Source of the DNA: Aquisalinus luteolus
Lineage (GTDB): Bacteria; Pseudomonadota; Alphaproteobacteria; Caulobacterales; Parvularculaceae
Assembly: GCF_009712425.2 (NCBI RefSeq)
Contig: NZ_VCJR02000001.1
Span: forward strand, 1,058,001 to 1,122,000
Direction: 5' to 3'
DNA length: 64,000 nucleotides
The notes under the pieces were generated by a model. The model was given only the letters and a program-made list of their open reading frames with translations. It was not told the DNA's origin and did not search any database. The translations under genes were made by a program, and so were the position numbers. Below are positions 26,269 through 36,806 of the stretch, piece by piece. Position 1 is the first letter of the stretch. Every line of letters begins with the position of its first letter.

Positions 26269-26928
26269 ATGGCATCTCGTAAACCTGCGACCAACCAGCC
26301 GGCTTCCTTCCAGTGGAGTGAGGAGAACGCGAAATGGTGCGAAACGCAGGTCGCCAAGTTCCCCGACGGGCGTCAGGCCTCCGCCGTAATCCCCATGCTG
26401 TGGCGTGCCCAGAAGCAGGAAGGGTGGATCTCGATCCCGGCGATGGAGACGATCGCGAAACAGCTGGATATGCCCTATATCCGAGTTTACGAGGTCGCGA
26501 CCTTCTACACCATGTTCAACCTGGCGCCGGTCGGCGAGTTCTTCGTCCAGCTCTGCGGCACGACGCCCTGCATGCTGCGCGGTGCCGAAGAGCTGAAAGA
26601 GGTTTGCCGCGAGAAGATCGGTCCGGAAATGGCGATCAACGGCAAGCTGTCCTGGCTCGAGGTCGAGTGCCTCGGTGCCTGCTGCAATGCCCCGATGGCG
26701 CAGATCAACGACTATTATTACGAGGACCTGACGCCGGAGAATTTCGGTGCCATCCTCGACAAGCTGCAGGCCGGTGAGCATGTCGAGCCGGGCACACAGA
26801 ACCCGAACCGTCATACCTCCGATCCGGAAGGCGAGAACACGACGCTGACGGATGAAAGTCTCTATGATGGATCGATGGCCAGGCCCATCGACAAGCTGCC
26901 GAATTCAGAGCCGGCCAAGACAGAGTAG
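26269..26928 (+). CDS. nuoE: NADH-quinone oxidoreductase subunit E
   Basis: The 219-residue 24-kDa subunit has a thioredoxin-like fold with the N1a [2Fe-2S] ligands: CGTTPCMLRG and LGACCNAPM. An acidic C-terminal tail of about 50 residues extends beyond the domain. The ATG at 26269 begins MASRKPATNQPA, the usual type of N-terminus; an upstream in-frame ATG at 26233 adds only basic residues. Confidence 0.95.
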   Translation: MASRKPATNQPASFQWSEENAKWCETQVAKFPDGRQASAVIPMLWRAQKQEGWISIPAMETIAKQLDMPYIRVYEVATFYTMFNLAPVGEFFVQLCGTTPCMLRGAEELKEVCREKIGPEMAINGKLSWLEVECLGACCNAPMAQINDYYYEDLTPENFGAILDKLQAGEHVEPGTQNPNRHTSDPEGENTTLTDESLYDGSMARPIDKLPNSEPAKTE

Positions 26929-27062
26929 AACCTGTCACGTACACGGTGAATCGAGGCGATTTATCTCTTTCTTCGAGAGTGCTGATCTTATTACTAAAGA
27001 TTTAGTCGCAAATTCAGGCCAATGGTGATGCTATCCCTCAAAATAAACGAGGGAATTAGTAG

Positions 27063-29144
27063 ATGTCCAAGGTCAAAGTCTCCGCATCAGTTTTCGCCAT
27101 GCTTGCCGCCCTGACTGTGGGCTGCGCATTCGCGCAAGAAGAATCAGCAAGGGAGGGCTCTCCACTCGCCTACACTGAAGACGGCAGGCAGGTTTTTCTG
27201 CCCGGCTATTTCGAGCGCTTCGGCCCGCAGACAGCAACTGACATGCTGCGTAATGTGCCGGGTTTCCAGATCCGCGAGGGTGATGACCGCCGGGGCTTCG
27301 GCCAGGGCGGTTTTAATGTGCTGATCAATGGCGCCCGTGTCTCCGGCAAATCGACCAATCCAGTATCGATCCTGAGCCAGACGTCTGCCGAAGCTGTTGT
27401 CCGTATCGAGATCGTCGACGGCGCAACGCTGGGCATTTCCGGCCTTTCCGGGCAAGTCGCCAATGTTGTGCTCAATCAGGAAAAGACGACCGGCAACTGG
27501 GAATACAATCCGCAATTCCGCAAGGGTCTTACGTCGCGCCTGTTGAGCGGGTCGGTATCGGTCAGTGGCAAACGCAATAATGTAACGTATACGGTTGGCC
27601 TTGAAAACAATTCCCGTCGCAATGGGGCGTGGGGCGACGAGTTCGTCACCAATGCTGCCGGGGAAAGGCTGGAGCGGCGCTACGAAGAGATCGAGCCAAA
27701 GGGCGAACAACCGGAGCTGACGGTCACGCTCGGTCACAAGAGTGAAGCTGGAAATGAGGCCAACTTCAACATGAAGCTTGGCGTGTTCGATTTCGAGAAC
27801 TCGATCTTCTCCGAATACTATCCGTTGATGCCCATGGACCCGTTGGAATTGCGCCGGTTCAATGAAGCGGAAGATGAATGGAATTCCGAATTCGGTGCGG
27901 ATTACGCGTTCGATTTCCTCGGCGGCAGGCTGAAGCTGATCGGCTTCAACTATCGTGAGAACAGTGATTACTGGCAGACCGTCGTCAGCCATGAAGGCGA
28001 TAATTACCTCGGCGGCGACCGCTATGAACAGGAAACCTATGAGGGGGAATCGATCCTGCGCGGTGAGCAGAGCTGGGATTATGGCGAGGGCCGGTCGTTC
28101 GAACTGGCCGGCGAGGTCGCCTATAACTTCGTCGATAATGAAGCAGCGCTATACACGCTCGCCGAGGATGGCAGCCAGACCGAAATCGACTTCGATGGCG
28201 CCGACAGCAAGGTAGAGGAGCGCCGCGGCGAGGTCTCGGCGACCTATAATTTCCCGCTCGGCGAAAAGCTGGCCCTGCAAAGCTCATTGGCTATCGAATA
28301 TTCCGAGCTCGAACAATCGGGCGAGTTTGCCAACAAGCGCTCCTTTACACGGCCCAAGGGGTTCGTTTCAGCGACATACAAACTGAGCGAGAAAACCGAG
28401 CTGCGCGGGCGTGTCGAACGAGAGGTCGGTCAGCTGGACTTCTTCGCGTTCACCAGTTCGATAAACCTTGAGTCAGAAAATGGGCAGGAGGGGAATACCG
28501 ACCTGGTCCCCCAGCAATCATGGATATATGAAGCCGCTATCGAGCGGACCTTCGATGACGAGAGCAAGATTACGCTGAGCATCGTCCACGAAGAAATCGA
28601 GGACATTGTCCAGCAGATTCCGATCGGCGATGGCGACGGCCCGGGCAACGTGCCTTCTGCGACTTCGACGCGCCTGCAACTGAATGGCACACAGATGTTG
28701 ACCAATTACGGCATCAAGGGCGGCGAGATTACCTATGACTTCCGTCTTCGTGACTCGGAGATTGCAGACCCGTTCACGGGTGATATCAGACGGCTGAACG
28801 AGCAGACCAAATGGTTCTACCGGATCGAATACCGTCACGACATTCCCGATACTGATTATGCCTATGGCGCATCGATCGAGGATTTCAAGCTGTCGCCGGT
28901 CTATCGCCGCTCCCAGATCAGCCAGTTCAGCCAGTCAAAGCCCACGATAGAAATCTATGCCGAACACAAGGACTTCTTCGGCGCAACGGCCCAAGTCTAT
29001 GTCTTCAACATCCTGAATTACACCGAAGACTTTACCCGCGATCTCTACGCAGGCTCGCGGGCCGATTCGACGTTCGTGGTGCGAGAAGCGCGCGAATGGG
29101 CCTTCAATCCGATTGTCGGGGTAAACCTGTCCGGCACGTTCTGA
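27063..29144 (+). CDS. TonB-dependent receptor-like outer-membrane protein
   Basis: The 693-residue protein has a signal peptide (ending GCAFA-Q), a plug domain (about 45-135, with ATDMLRNVPGFQIREGDDRRGFGQ and VLINGARVSGKS), and a long beta-barrel rich in aromatic and acidic residues, closing on a C-terminal Phe (VNLSGTF). There is no obvious FpvA-like signalling extension. The substrate is unknown. GAGGGAATTAGTAG precedes the ATG. It interrupts the complex I locus and is followed by a deacetylase gene. Confidence 0.8.
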   Translation: MSKVKVSASVFAMLAALTVGCAFAQEESAREGSPLAYTEDGRQVFLPGYFERFGPQTATDMLRNVPGFQIREGDDRRGFGQGGFNVLINGARVSGKSTNPVSILSQTSAEAVVRIEIVDGATLGISGLSGQVANVVLNQEKTTGNWEYNPQFRKGLTSRLLSGSVSVSGKRNNVTYTVGLENNSRRNGAWGDEFVTNAAGERLERRYEEIEPKGEQPELTVTLGHKSEAGNEANFNMKLGVFDFENSIFSEYYPLMPMDPLELRRFNEAEDEWNSEFGADYAFDFLGGRLKLIGFNYRENSDYWQTVVSHEGDNYLGGDRYEQETYEGESILRGEQSWDYGEGRSFELAGEVAYNFVDNEAALYTLAEDGSQTEIDFDGADSKVEERRGEVSATYNFPLGEKLALQSSLAIEYSELEQSGEFANKRSFTRPKGFVSATYKLSEKTELRGRVEREVGQLDFFAFTSSINLESENGQEGNTDLVPQQSWIYEAAIERTFDDESKITLSIVHEEIEDIVQQIPIGDGDGPGNVPSATSTRLQLNGTQMLTNYGIKGGEITYDFRLRDSEIADPFTGDIRRLNEQTKWFYRIEYRHDIPDTDYAYGASIEDFKLSPVYRRSQISQFSQSKPTIEIYAEHKDFFGATAQVYVFNILNYTEDFTRDLYAGSRADSTFVVREAREWAFNPIVGVNLSGTF

Positions 29145-29203
29145 CGCCATTATGTTTCCAAGCGAGGCGAGTTCGGATAGCCTCGACGAAAATGGAGAAC
29201 GGG

Positions 29204-30187
29204 ATGGAAATGATGAAAAGAGCCTTTGGGTTTGGCGTAGTTCTGGCAATTGCAGCACTGGCATATGCCATGCCTGTCATGGCGCAGGAGGGAACTGGCA
29301 AGCGCATTGCCCTGACCTATGACGATGCGCCCATGGGGGATCGTCATATGAGTGGCGAGGAACGTGCAGCCATGCTCACCGCCGGGCTGGCTGAGGCCGG
29401 TGTCGAGCAGGCGGCATTCTTCGTGACGACACGGGGCATCAATTCGCCAGTGAGGCTTGCCCGCATTCAGAACTATGCCGCAGCCGGGCACGTCATCGCC
29501 AATCACAGCCATACCCATCCCTGGCTGCGGGAGGTGACGCCGAATGAATATCTCGCCGATATCGATACCGCGGAGATGATGCTCGCCGTGTTCGAGAACC
29601 GGCGCCCATGGTTCCGTTTCCCGTTCCTGAACGAGGCGCCGGACCTTGAAAAGCGTAATGCCGTGCGAGAAGGGCTGGCCGAGCGCGGACTGAAGAACGG
29701 CTATGTCACGGTCGACACTTATGACTGGTATCTCGACAGCCTGTATCAGAAGGCTCGCAAGGAGGGCGAGGCGGTCTGCGAGGCCAATCTTGGCCGTCTT
29801 TATACGGACATGATTGTCGATGCGGCGAATTTCTACGATGAGGCATCGCGGGAGTATCTGGGCCGCCCCGTCGCCCATACGCTGCTGCTGCACGAGAACG
29901 ATATCGCGGCGATGTTTATTACCGATCTGGTCGCAGCGCTTGAGGCCGATGGCTGGGAGATCGTCACGGCCGACGCGGCCTATGCCGACCCGATCTTTGA
30001 AGTCGAGCCGGACACCCGGTTTCTGGGTATGGGCAGGGTAGCCGCGCTGGCGAGCCTCGCCGGCAAGCCGGGACCGGAATTCTCGTTTCTTGCTGTGGAG
30101 GAGGAGGCCATCGATGAGGCGTTGTATGAGAGTTATGGAATTCTGGGTGTAGAAAATGGGGAGTGTGGAACGGGTCGCCGCGAATAG
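29204..30187 (+). CDS. Exported polysaccharide deacetylase
   Basis: The 327-residue protein has a signal peptide (MKRAFGFGVVLAIAALAYAMPVMA) and a NodB-fold catalytic domain. Motif 1 is ALTYDDAP (catalytic Asp pair), motif 2 is ANHSHTHPWL (metal His), motif 3 is PWFRFPFL, and the late His is in LLLHEND. It probably deacetylates a glycan in the periplasm. The ATG at 29204 has GGAG six bases upstream; several neighbouring in-frame ATGs are possible. Confidence 0.85.
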   Translation: MEMMKRAFGFGVVLAIAALAYAMPVMAQEGTGKRIALTYDDAPMGDRHMSGEERAAMLTAGLAEAGVEQAAFFVTTRGINSPVRLARIQNYAAAGHVIANHSHTHPWLREVTPNEYLADIDTAEMMLAVFENRRPWFRFPFLNEAPDLEKRNAVREGLAERGLKNGYVTVDTYDWYLDSLYQKARKEGEAVCEANLGRLYTDMIVDAANFYDEASREYLGRPVAHTLLLHENDIAAMFITDLVAALEADGWEIVTADAAYADPIFEVEPDTRFLGMGRVAALASLAGKPGPEFSFLAVEEEAIDEALYESYGILGVENGECGTGRRE

Positions 30188-30241
30188 TATTTTTATTGTT
30201 AATCGCGCCAATGTGTTTCAAGATTGACCTTACTGGTCAAT

Positions 30242-30919
30242 ATGACAGCGAGGAGACAACCATTGTTAGAAAAGCTTGATGATCCAAAATTTATCAGGGT
30301 CAGCGAACCTAGTGCAGATGTCGTCCATGCAATGGAAAATCTCCTTCAGCCCCAAAACGATCTTCATATAGCAGAAGTTGGAGTAGGTATTGGTGCCACG
30401 ACACTGGCATTGCTGAAATGGATGGATCACAAGGGGAAGCTTGATATTTTCGATTTTCATGCCAGCGTAAATGATCTGGCCGGAGATCTGGAAAAAATGG
30501 GGTTTTCGAATTTCCGCAAATTCGGAAACACCCGTCGCACTTATGATGGATATGCTTGGAACCTGGCCTTGTTGGCAGCTGAAGCGCTCAAAAACGGATC
30601 CGACGGAATATATGATTTCGTTTATCTCGACGGCGCTCATGCCTATTGGCAGGATGCACCAGCAGCCTGTGCCCTCAAGGTTCTTGTGAAGCCATCGGGC
30701 TATATTCTGTTTGATGATTATGACTGGACATTTGCAGGATCACCTTCGATGAACGCAAAGGTCATGCCGCATCAGGTCAATCACTATACTGATGAGCAGA
30801 TGGAAACCAAGCAGGTTCGTCTGGTGTGTGAAATCTTTTTCGATCCAGATCCGAATTGGGAAGAAGTTACTCTCCCGGAATCACCCCATATCCGAAAACT
30901 ATATCGTCGAAAGGCCTGA
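30242..30919 (+). CDS. Class I SAM methyltransferase-like protein
   Basis: The 225-residue protein has the AdoMet-binding glycine motif IAEVGVGIGATTLALL and a later acidic FVYLDGAHAYW and GYILFDDYDW, as in Methyltransf_24 proteins. The substrate is unknown. Its base composition is clearly more AT-rich than its neighbours, suggesting transfer. The start is uncertain: ATG 30242 has no ribosome site, while an in-frame TTG at 30263 has AGGAG seven bases upstream. Confidence 0.7.
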   Translation: MTARRQPLLEKLDDPKFIRVSEPSADVVHAMENLLQPQNDLHIAEVGVGIGATTLALLKWMDHKGKLDIFDFHASVNDLAGDLEKMGFSNFRKFGNTRRTYDGYAWNLALLAAEALKNGSDGIYDFVYLDGAHAYWQDAPAACALKVLVKPSGYILFDDYDWTFAGSPSMNAKVMPHQVNHYTDEQMETKQVRLVCEIFFDPDPNWEEVTLPESPHIRKLYRRKA

Positions 30920-30991
30920 GCCAGACGCCGACTGCATTTCGTCTTCGCCTTTCTCGTGACTGCCGCTATTCTGACCGGACAGGAGAGCCTT

Positions 30992-31450
30992 ATGGTCACG
31001 CGCCCGCCATCGACAGAAGAGATCGAAGCCTATGCGGCGACGTTCAGGAATTTCCCCAGGCCGACTTCCGCGCAGCTGCTGGGTTTCGAGCCGGTGGAAA
31101 TCGATGTGCCGGGCCAGCGTATGGTCATCGATTTCGTCGCCACCGACCGCATGCTGAACCCGGCCGGAAAAGTGCAGGGCGGTATCCTGACGGCAATGAT
31201 GGACGACACGATGGGGCCTCTCGCGCACATCATGAGCGGTGGCAAGATGATGCCATCGACGACCGACATCCACACCCAGTTCTTCCGCCCCTGCGATGTC
31301 GGGGCCTATCGCTGCGAGGCGCGGGTGACCCGGATGGGCCGTACCCTGTGCTATACCAGCGCCGACCTGTTCAATGGCCGGGGCCAGAAGGTCGCCAGTG
31401 CCATCCAGACGGCCATGATGCTGCCCTTCGCCCCGAATGGCGGCAAATAG
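30992..31450 (+). CDS. PaaI-type hotdog thioesterase
   Basis: The 152-residue hotdog-fold protein carries LNPAGKVQGGILTAMMDDTMGPLA (around residues 55-78), the acyl-CoA thioesterase signature with the catalytic acidic residue, then DIHTQFFRP. It probably hydrolyses acyl-CoA. AGGAGA stands five bases before ATG 30992. It lies 100 bases upstream of nuoF. Confidence 0.85.
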   Translation: MVTRPPSTEEIEAYAATFRNFPRPTSAQLLGFEPVEIDVPGQRMVIDFVATDRMLNPAGKVQGGILTAMMDDTMGPLAHIMSGGKMMPSTTDIHTQFFRPCDVGAYRCEARVTRMGRTLCYTSADLFNGRGQKVASAIQTAMMLPFAPNGGK

Positions 31451-31550
31451 GCCGCGCAAACTGACGCGGGACGCCGCTTTACCGTTGATCTGACGGCAAA
31501 ATCTGGCCTATGAGAGCCTGACCTATACGCATTCAGACACGGGACGCCCC

Positions 31551-32849
<1,299 letters not shown>

Positions 32850-32853
32850 TTAC

Positions 32854-33192
32854 GTGGGCTCCGTAGGCTCCCTTTTTCTGGATGCTCGGACGTTGGCCAT
32901 CATCGTTTTCGTGCTGTTCGGTGGATGGTTCATAACAACTGCAAGCGTTTTCACTTCGGTATCATATCTGTTCATGAAAGGCAGGCGATTATTCGGCCTT
33001 CGGATGCTATTGCTCAGTATACTGCCGCCAATAGTTTATGTTCTGGCAATGACCGCACTTGCGCAATTCTTTCACATTGACACAACTGAGCCACTTGAAT
33101 GGTTGATGCTTGGTATATTCGCATCATGTATTCTGGCTGGTCCGATAGTCTGGATCGGCTATTTTGTCCGTTTGTCAGTAAGCAGGACCTGA
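32854..33192 (+). CDS. Small three-helix membrane protein
   Basis: The 112-residue protein starts at GTG 32854 with GGAG seven bases upstream, four bases after nuoF. It has three hydrophobic segments (about 12-40, 47-70 and 84-106) and little else. The codon usage is more AT-rich than that of nuoF. I do not recognise a family. Confidence 0.55.
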   Translation: MGSVGSLFLDARTLAIIVFVLFGGWFITTASVFTSVSYLFMKGRRLFGLRMLLLSILPPIVYVLAMTALAQFFHIDTTEPLEWLMLGIFASCILAGPIVWIGYFVRLSVSRT

Positions 33193-33249
33193 ACTTGAAT
33201 TGCATCTTGTGAATATTCCGCCTCTCGAATTCAGGATGAGAAAATTTCC

Positions 33250-33609
33250 ATGGACCACGCTTTAACCGATCTCCTCTTCAAGGACGCCGTGACCTGGTCG
33301 CTGTTCTTCTGGCTTCTCAACTGGGGTTGGGCGGTGACGGCAATCTCCACCGGCGTTGCGATCTGGTATACCCGAAAACCGCATGTCGGCTGGGGCCGGG
33401 GCTGGCAGTTCATCGCATGGAGCCTGCTGCCGATCTTCGGCTGGTTTCTCTTTGCCGTGCTCGGCGCGCTCTATTTCGAGCAGGGCGCAACACCGCTCGG
33501 CCAATGGCTGCTTATCTCGCTATTCATACTGTGCGTCTTTTCCGGGCTGTTCTATTCTGCGGCCTATTTCACCCTGCGTCGTTTCGGCGGCAAGGGCGCT
33601 ATTAACTAG
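33250..33609 (+). CDS. Small Trp-rich membrane protein
   Basis: The 119-residue protein has three hydrophobic segments (about 14-40, 52-74 and 84-108) and many Trp residues (FFWLLNWGWAV, VGWGRGWQF). It could be a PLDc_N/DUF-type small membrane protein, but I cannot assign it. It follows the preceding membrane protein on the same strand after 57 bases. Confidence 0.55.
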   Translation: MDHALTDLLFKDAVTWSLFFWLLNWGWAVTAISTGVAIWYTRKPHVGWGRGWQFIAWSLLPIFGWFLFAVLGALYFEQGATPLGQWLLISLFILCVFSGLFYSAAYFTLRRFGGKGAIN

Positions 33610-33665
33610 AAAAGTAGTATTTACTCTCCCGATTGTGCCGTTACACTGCGATCGAGGAGAGAAAT

Positions 33666-34025
33666 ATGACCGGAAAGTTTGCCAAGGCCATCCCGCTTTT
33701 TGCGGCACAGGATATTGGCGCAGCGATGCGCTGGTACGAGGAGCGGCTAGGCTTCACCCAGCGCTTTGAATATCCCGATTATGGCATCATCTCCCGCGAC
33801 GACATCATCCTGAACTTCTGGCTGTGCAAGGACAGGCATATTGCCGAGAACACATCGGCCTACTTTAATGTCGAGAACATCGACGATCTTTATGCTGAAT
33901 TTCGAGAACGCTCAGCGGAAACGCGGATGACCGAGCCGAAGGACTTCGACTATGGCATGCGCGAGTTTCATATCTGGGATCTCGACGGCAATCTGCTGCG
34001 CCTCGGACAGCCATTGCCTGAATAG
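33666..34025 (+). CDS. VOC-family (glyoxalase/bleomycin-resistance fold) protein
   Basis: The 119-residue protein has the paired beta-alpha-beta-beta-beta fold: AIPLFAAQDIGAAMRWYEERLGF at the start and EFHIWDLDGNLLRLGQP at the end. This resembles bleomycin-resistance-like binding proteins. GAGGAGAG precedes ATG 33666. Substrate unknown. Confidence 0.8.
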   Translation: MTGKFAKAIPLFAAQDIGAAMRWYEERLGFTQRFEYPDYGIISRDDIILNFWLCKDRHIAENTSAYFNVENIDDLYAEFRERSAETRMTEPKDFDYGMREFHIWDLDGNLLRLGQPLPE

Positions 34026-34030
34026 CCGAA

Positions 34031-34058
34031 CCCCGCCGCCTGGAACGCAGGGGCGGGG
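34031..34058. terminator. GC-rich hairpin between convergent genes
   Basis: CCCCGCC at 34031-34037 pairs with GGCGGGG at 34052-34058, between the VOC gene (+) and the fasciclin gene (-). No T-tract follows on the plus strand, so termination is only likely from position. Confidence 0.4.
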
Positions 34059-34090
34059 CAGCTTACCGTTGGCTATGCGGGGGAGAGAGA

Positions 34091-34675
34091 CTAGCCAGCC
34101 GGCAGCAATACAGTGTCGACGACGTGGATGACGCCATTGGACTGTTTTACATCGGCGATGGTCACCGTGGCGACGTTACCGTTTTCGTCCGTGATCGTCA
34201 CATTGTCGCCATCGAGCGCGGCGGTCAGGACGCAGGAGCCGAGGGTTTCGATCTCTGCGCTGCCATAGCCTTCCTCGATCATGCCGATAACTGCGTCAGC
34301 CATGACCTTGCCGTCGACGACATGGCAGGTGAGCACGCCTTGTAGCGTTTCGAGGTTCTCATCCATCAGCAGCGTCTCGACTGTGCCTTCCGGCAGCTTG
34401 GCGAAAGCGTCATCGGTCGGTGCGAAGACGGTGAATGGGCCTTCACCGGACAGGGTCTCGCCAAGACCTGCCTCGGTGACGGCAGTGACCAGCGTTTCGT
34501 GATCGGCCGAGTTCACGGCGTTTTCGACGATGGTCTTGCTGGCATACATTTCAGCGCCGCCAACCATCGGGTTGTCGCTCATTTTCTTTTCGCCATGATG
34601 GTCGGCATAAGCTGCCGTTGCGAGGGCCGCGGTGGAAATGCTTACGGCAGCGAGAGTGGACAGACGTTTGAACAT
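34091..34675 (-). CDS. Exported fasciclin-domain protein
   Basis: The 194-residue protein has a signal peptide (ending ATAAYA-D), a short His-rich stretch (DHHGEKK) and one FAS1 domain (about 45-194) with the H1 motif FTVFAPTDDAFAKLP, a central LTCHVVDGKV and the H2 motif NGVIHVVDTVLLP. FAS1 domains mediate adhesion or surface interactions. It is on the opposite strand to the complex I genes around it. Confidence 0.9.
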   Translation of the reverse strand: MFKRLSTLAAVSISTAALATAAYADHHGEKKMSDNPMVGGAEMYASKTIVENAVNSADHETLVTAVTEAGLGETLSGEGPFTVFAPTDDAFAKLPEGTVETLLMDENLETLQGVLTCHVVDGKVMADAVIGMIEEGYGSAEIETLGSCVLTAALDGDNVTITDENGNVATVTIADVKQSNGVIHVVDTVLLPAG

Positions 34676-34838
34676 GGGTAGTCTCCTTCCGTTGTTGCGA
34701 TCACTTACCTAGGCAGGAACGGACGGCGGGCGAGCGAAGATGAGTGCCTCACGCAACTCTCACGCGCAGGTGATCGAATGTCAGAAGTCAGTATGCGGTG
34801 TAGAAGGTTTTGTGCGGCAGAATGACGCGAGGAAGAAC

Positions 34839-35378
34839 GTGAGCGAGACAGGGAAAGACTTTTCAATCAGGCAGGCCGATCCGAAAGATGCCGATGCGCT
34901 GGCGCAGCTTGGTGCACGCACGTTCGACGAGACGTTCGGCCATCTCTATTCGACTGAAAATCTGGAAAGTTTCCAGCGGGAAAACCATGACCGACAGGTC
35001 TATGACCGGCTGCTCGCCAGCGATGATTGTCATGTTCTCGTCGCCGAAGCGCCGGATGGTGCCATGGCGGGCTATGCCGTCGCCGGGCCCTGCGGCCTGC
35101 CGGTGGACGACCCCGGTCCCAACGATATCGAAATCAAGAGGCTCTATGTCGACCGCCCCTACCAGAATGCCGGGCTGGGCAAGGCGCTGCTGGAGCCGTT
35201 GCTGGAATGGTGCGAGGCGCGTGCGCCGTCAGGTCTTTATCTCAGCGTCTATGCCCACAATCATGGTGCACAGCGCCTTTATCGGCGCTATGGCTTTGAC
35301 AAGGTGAAGGAATATGAGTTCCTCGTCGGGGAACATCGCGATCCTGAATTCATTTTCAGGAAGAAAATGGAGGGATGA
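34839..35378 (+). CDS. GNAT-family acetyltransferase
   Basis: The 179-residue protein has the acetyl-CoA motif RLYVDRPYQNAGLGKALLEPLLEW and the late AHNHGAQRLYRRYGF. A GTG at 34839 with GAGGAAG upstream gives the start VSETGKDFSIRQADP; the frame continues back to 34740 without family sequence. Its TGA overlaps the ATG of the SGNH lipoprotein gene. Substrate unknown. Confidence 0.8.
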   Translation: MSETGKDFSIRQADPKDADALAQLGARTFDETFGHLYSTENLESFQRENHDRQVYDRLLASDDCHVLVAEAPDGAMAGYAVAGPCGLPVDDPGPNDIEIKRLYVDRPYQNAGLGKALLEPLLEWCEARAPSGLYLSVYAHNHGAQRLYRRYGFDKVKEYEFLVGEHRDPEFIFRKKMEG

Positions 35379-36748
35379 TCATGCGCAGGACAGGAATGGT
35401 GTGGGGGATATTGATGGCTGGCATGATTGTCTTGCCGGGTTGCGCCGAGCCTCAGGAAGAGGCGGAAGCCGTCGAGCCGACTATCGAAGCGTCAGAGGGT
35501 ACTGAAGCACAGAAATCCGAGATGACCGGCGCGATCGAGCCGCTGCCAATCTTCGGTGACTGGGTCAGCAATCATTACCGGGAAAGGACTGCCATGTTCG
35601 CGCAGCGCGAGGTAGAGCCGGGCGGCATCGCCATGGTCGGCGATTCGATCACCGAGGGCGGCGACTGGTCCACGCTGATGCCGGGCGAGAATGCCGTCAA
35701 TTTCGGTATCAGCGGTGACACCAGCGGCGGCGTGCTGAAGCGGCTGGGACAGATCGAGCAAGCACAGCCGTCCACGGTGCTGTTGATGATCGGTACCAAT
35801 GATCTCGGCAATCATGACATCCCGGTGCAGCAGGTCGGCGATAATGTCGAAGCGATCCTGGAAGAGTTGATGACCTTCATGGATACCGACGACATCTATG
35901 TGCAGGCGGTTCTGCCACGCGACCCGAGCTTCACCGACCGTGTGCGGGCGCTGAACGAGCGCCTGATGCACGAGGCCTATATGCGCGGCATGTGGTTCGT
36001 CTATCTGGACGAAGCGTTCTGGGATGACAGCTGGACGCAGCTCGACCCCGTTGTGACCGATGACGGATTGCACCTGAACGAGGCGGGCTATGAGCGCTGG
36101 GTCGCCTTCCTGCAGCCCTATCTCGACAAGTTCCCTGTCGTGCCAGGCACGGACATCGCCATCCCCGCGCATTACCCGCCGGGTGGCAAGACCCATTATG
36201 TTCGCCGGGCCTCGGCGTTCGAGGCGAGGGAAGTCGAGCCGGGCCGCATCGCCTTTGTCGGTGATTCTATTACTGAGGGCGGCGACTGGGCGGCATTGTT
36301 CCCCGAGATGGAAACGGTCAATTTCGGCATTGGCTGGGACCAGACCAGCGGACTGCTGAACCGCATGGGCCAGATCGAGCGGGCCGAGCCGTCCCACGTC
36401 GTGCTGATGATTGGCACTAACGATATCGGCAATGGCCGCACACCAGCCGAGGCGGCGGAAAATACGCAGGAAGCGATTCGCCAGTTCAAGACCTTCGTGC
36501 CGGCAGAAAACATCCTGCTGGAAAGCCTGCCGCCGCGTGGGTCCGACCTGAACGCCGAAGTGCTGGAGCTGAACGCAAGACTGGAGCGCATCGCCGCGGA
36601 GGAGGGCGTCGACTGGCTGAATATTTACGATCCTTTCGTCGTCGATGATCAGCTCGATCCGTCCGTAACCGAGGACAGCCTGCATTTCACTGCCGCTGGC
36701 TATGACCGCTGGCAGGGCCTGCTGGAGCCGTGGCTGAGCGGCCAGTAA
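35375..36748 (+). CDS. Lipoprotein with two tandem SGNH/GDSL hydrolase domains
   Basis: The 457-residue protein has a lipoprotein signal (VLPGC, Cys23) and two complete SGNH domains of about 200 residues. In domain 1, block I is GDSITEGGDW, block II NFGISGDTSGG, block III GTNDLGN and block V DGLHLNEAGYERW. In domain 2 they are GDSITEGGDW, NFGIGWDQTSG, GTNDIGN and DSLHFTAAGYDRW. Both keep Ser, Gly, Asn, Asp and His, so both may be active esterases or sialate-type deacetylases at the outer membrane. The domains arose by duplication within the gene. Confidence 0.88.
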   Translation: MIMRRTGMVWGILMAGMIVLPGCAEPQEEAEAVEPTIEASEGTEAQKSEMTGAIEPLPIFGDWVSNHYRERTAMFAQREVEPGGIAMVGDSITEGGDWSTLMPGENAVNFGISGDTSGGVLKRLGQIEQAQPSTVLLMIGTNDLGNHDIPVQQVGDNVEAILEELMTFMDTDDIYVQAVLPRDPSFTDRVRALNERLMHEAYMRGMWFVYLDEAFWDDSWTQLDPVVTDDGLHLNEAGYERWVAFLQPYLDKFPVVPGTDIAIPAHYPPGGKTHYVRRASAFEAREVEPGRIAFVGDSITEGGDWAALFPEMETVNFGIGWDQTSGLLNRMGQIERAEPSHVVLMIGTNDIGNGRTPAEAAENTQEAIRQFKTFVPAENILLESLPPRGSDLNAEVLELNARLERIAAEEGVDWLNIYDPFVVDDQLDPSVTEDSLHFTAAGYDRWQGLLEPWLSGQ

Positions 36749-36771
36749 ATGGGCTGGTTACAGCTAAAAAA

Positions 36772-36796
36772 CCCTGCTGCGACAATCGCGGCAGGG
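36772..36796 (-). terminator. Hairpin between SGNH gene and ompW
   Basis: CCCTGCTGCG and CGCGGCAGGG form a ten-pair stem (one G-T pair) with an ACAAT loop. A run of A precedes it on the plus strand (36766-36771), so the U-tract follows on the minus strand, although no minus-strand gene reads into it. On the plus strand it may still separate the SGNH and ompW transcripts. Confidence 0.4.
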
Positions 36797-36806
36797 GGCA
36801 AAAAAA

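Noticed and set aside
35492-36685. 397-codon frame opposite the SGNH gene
   Set aside because: The plus-strand gene has clear catalytic motifs, and the antisense frame has none.
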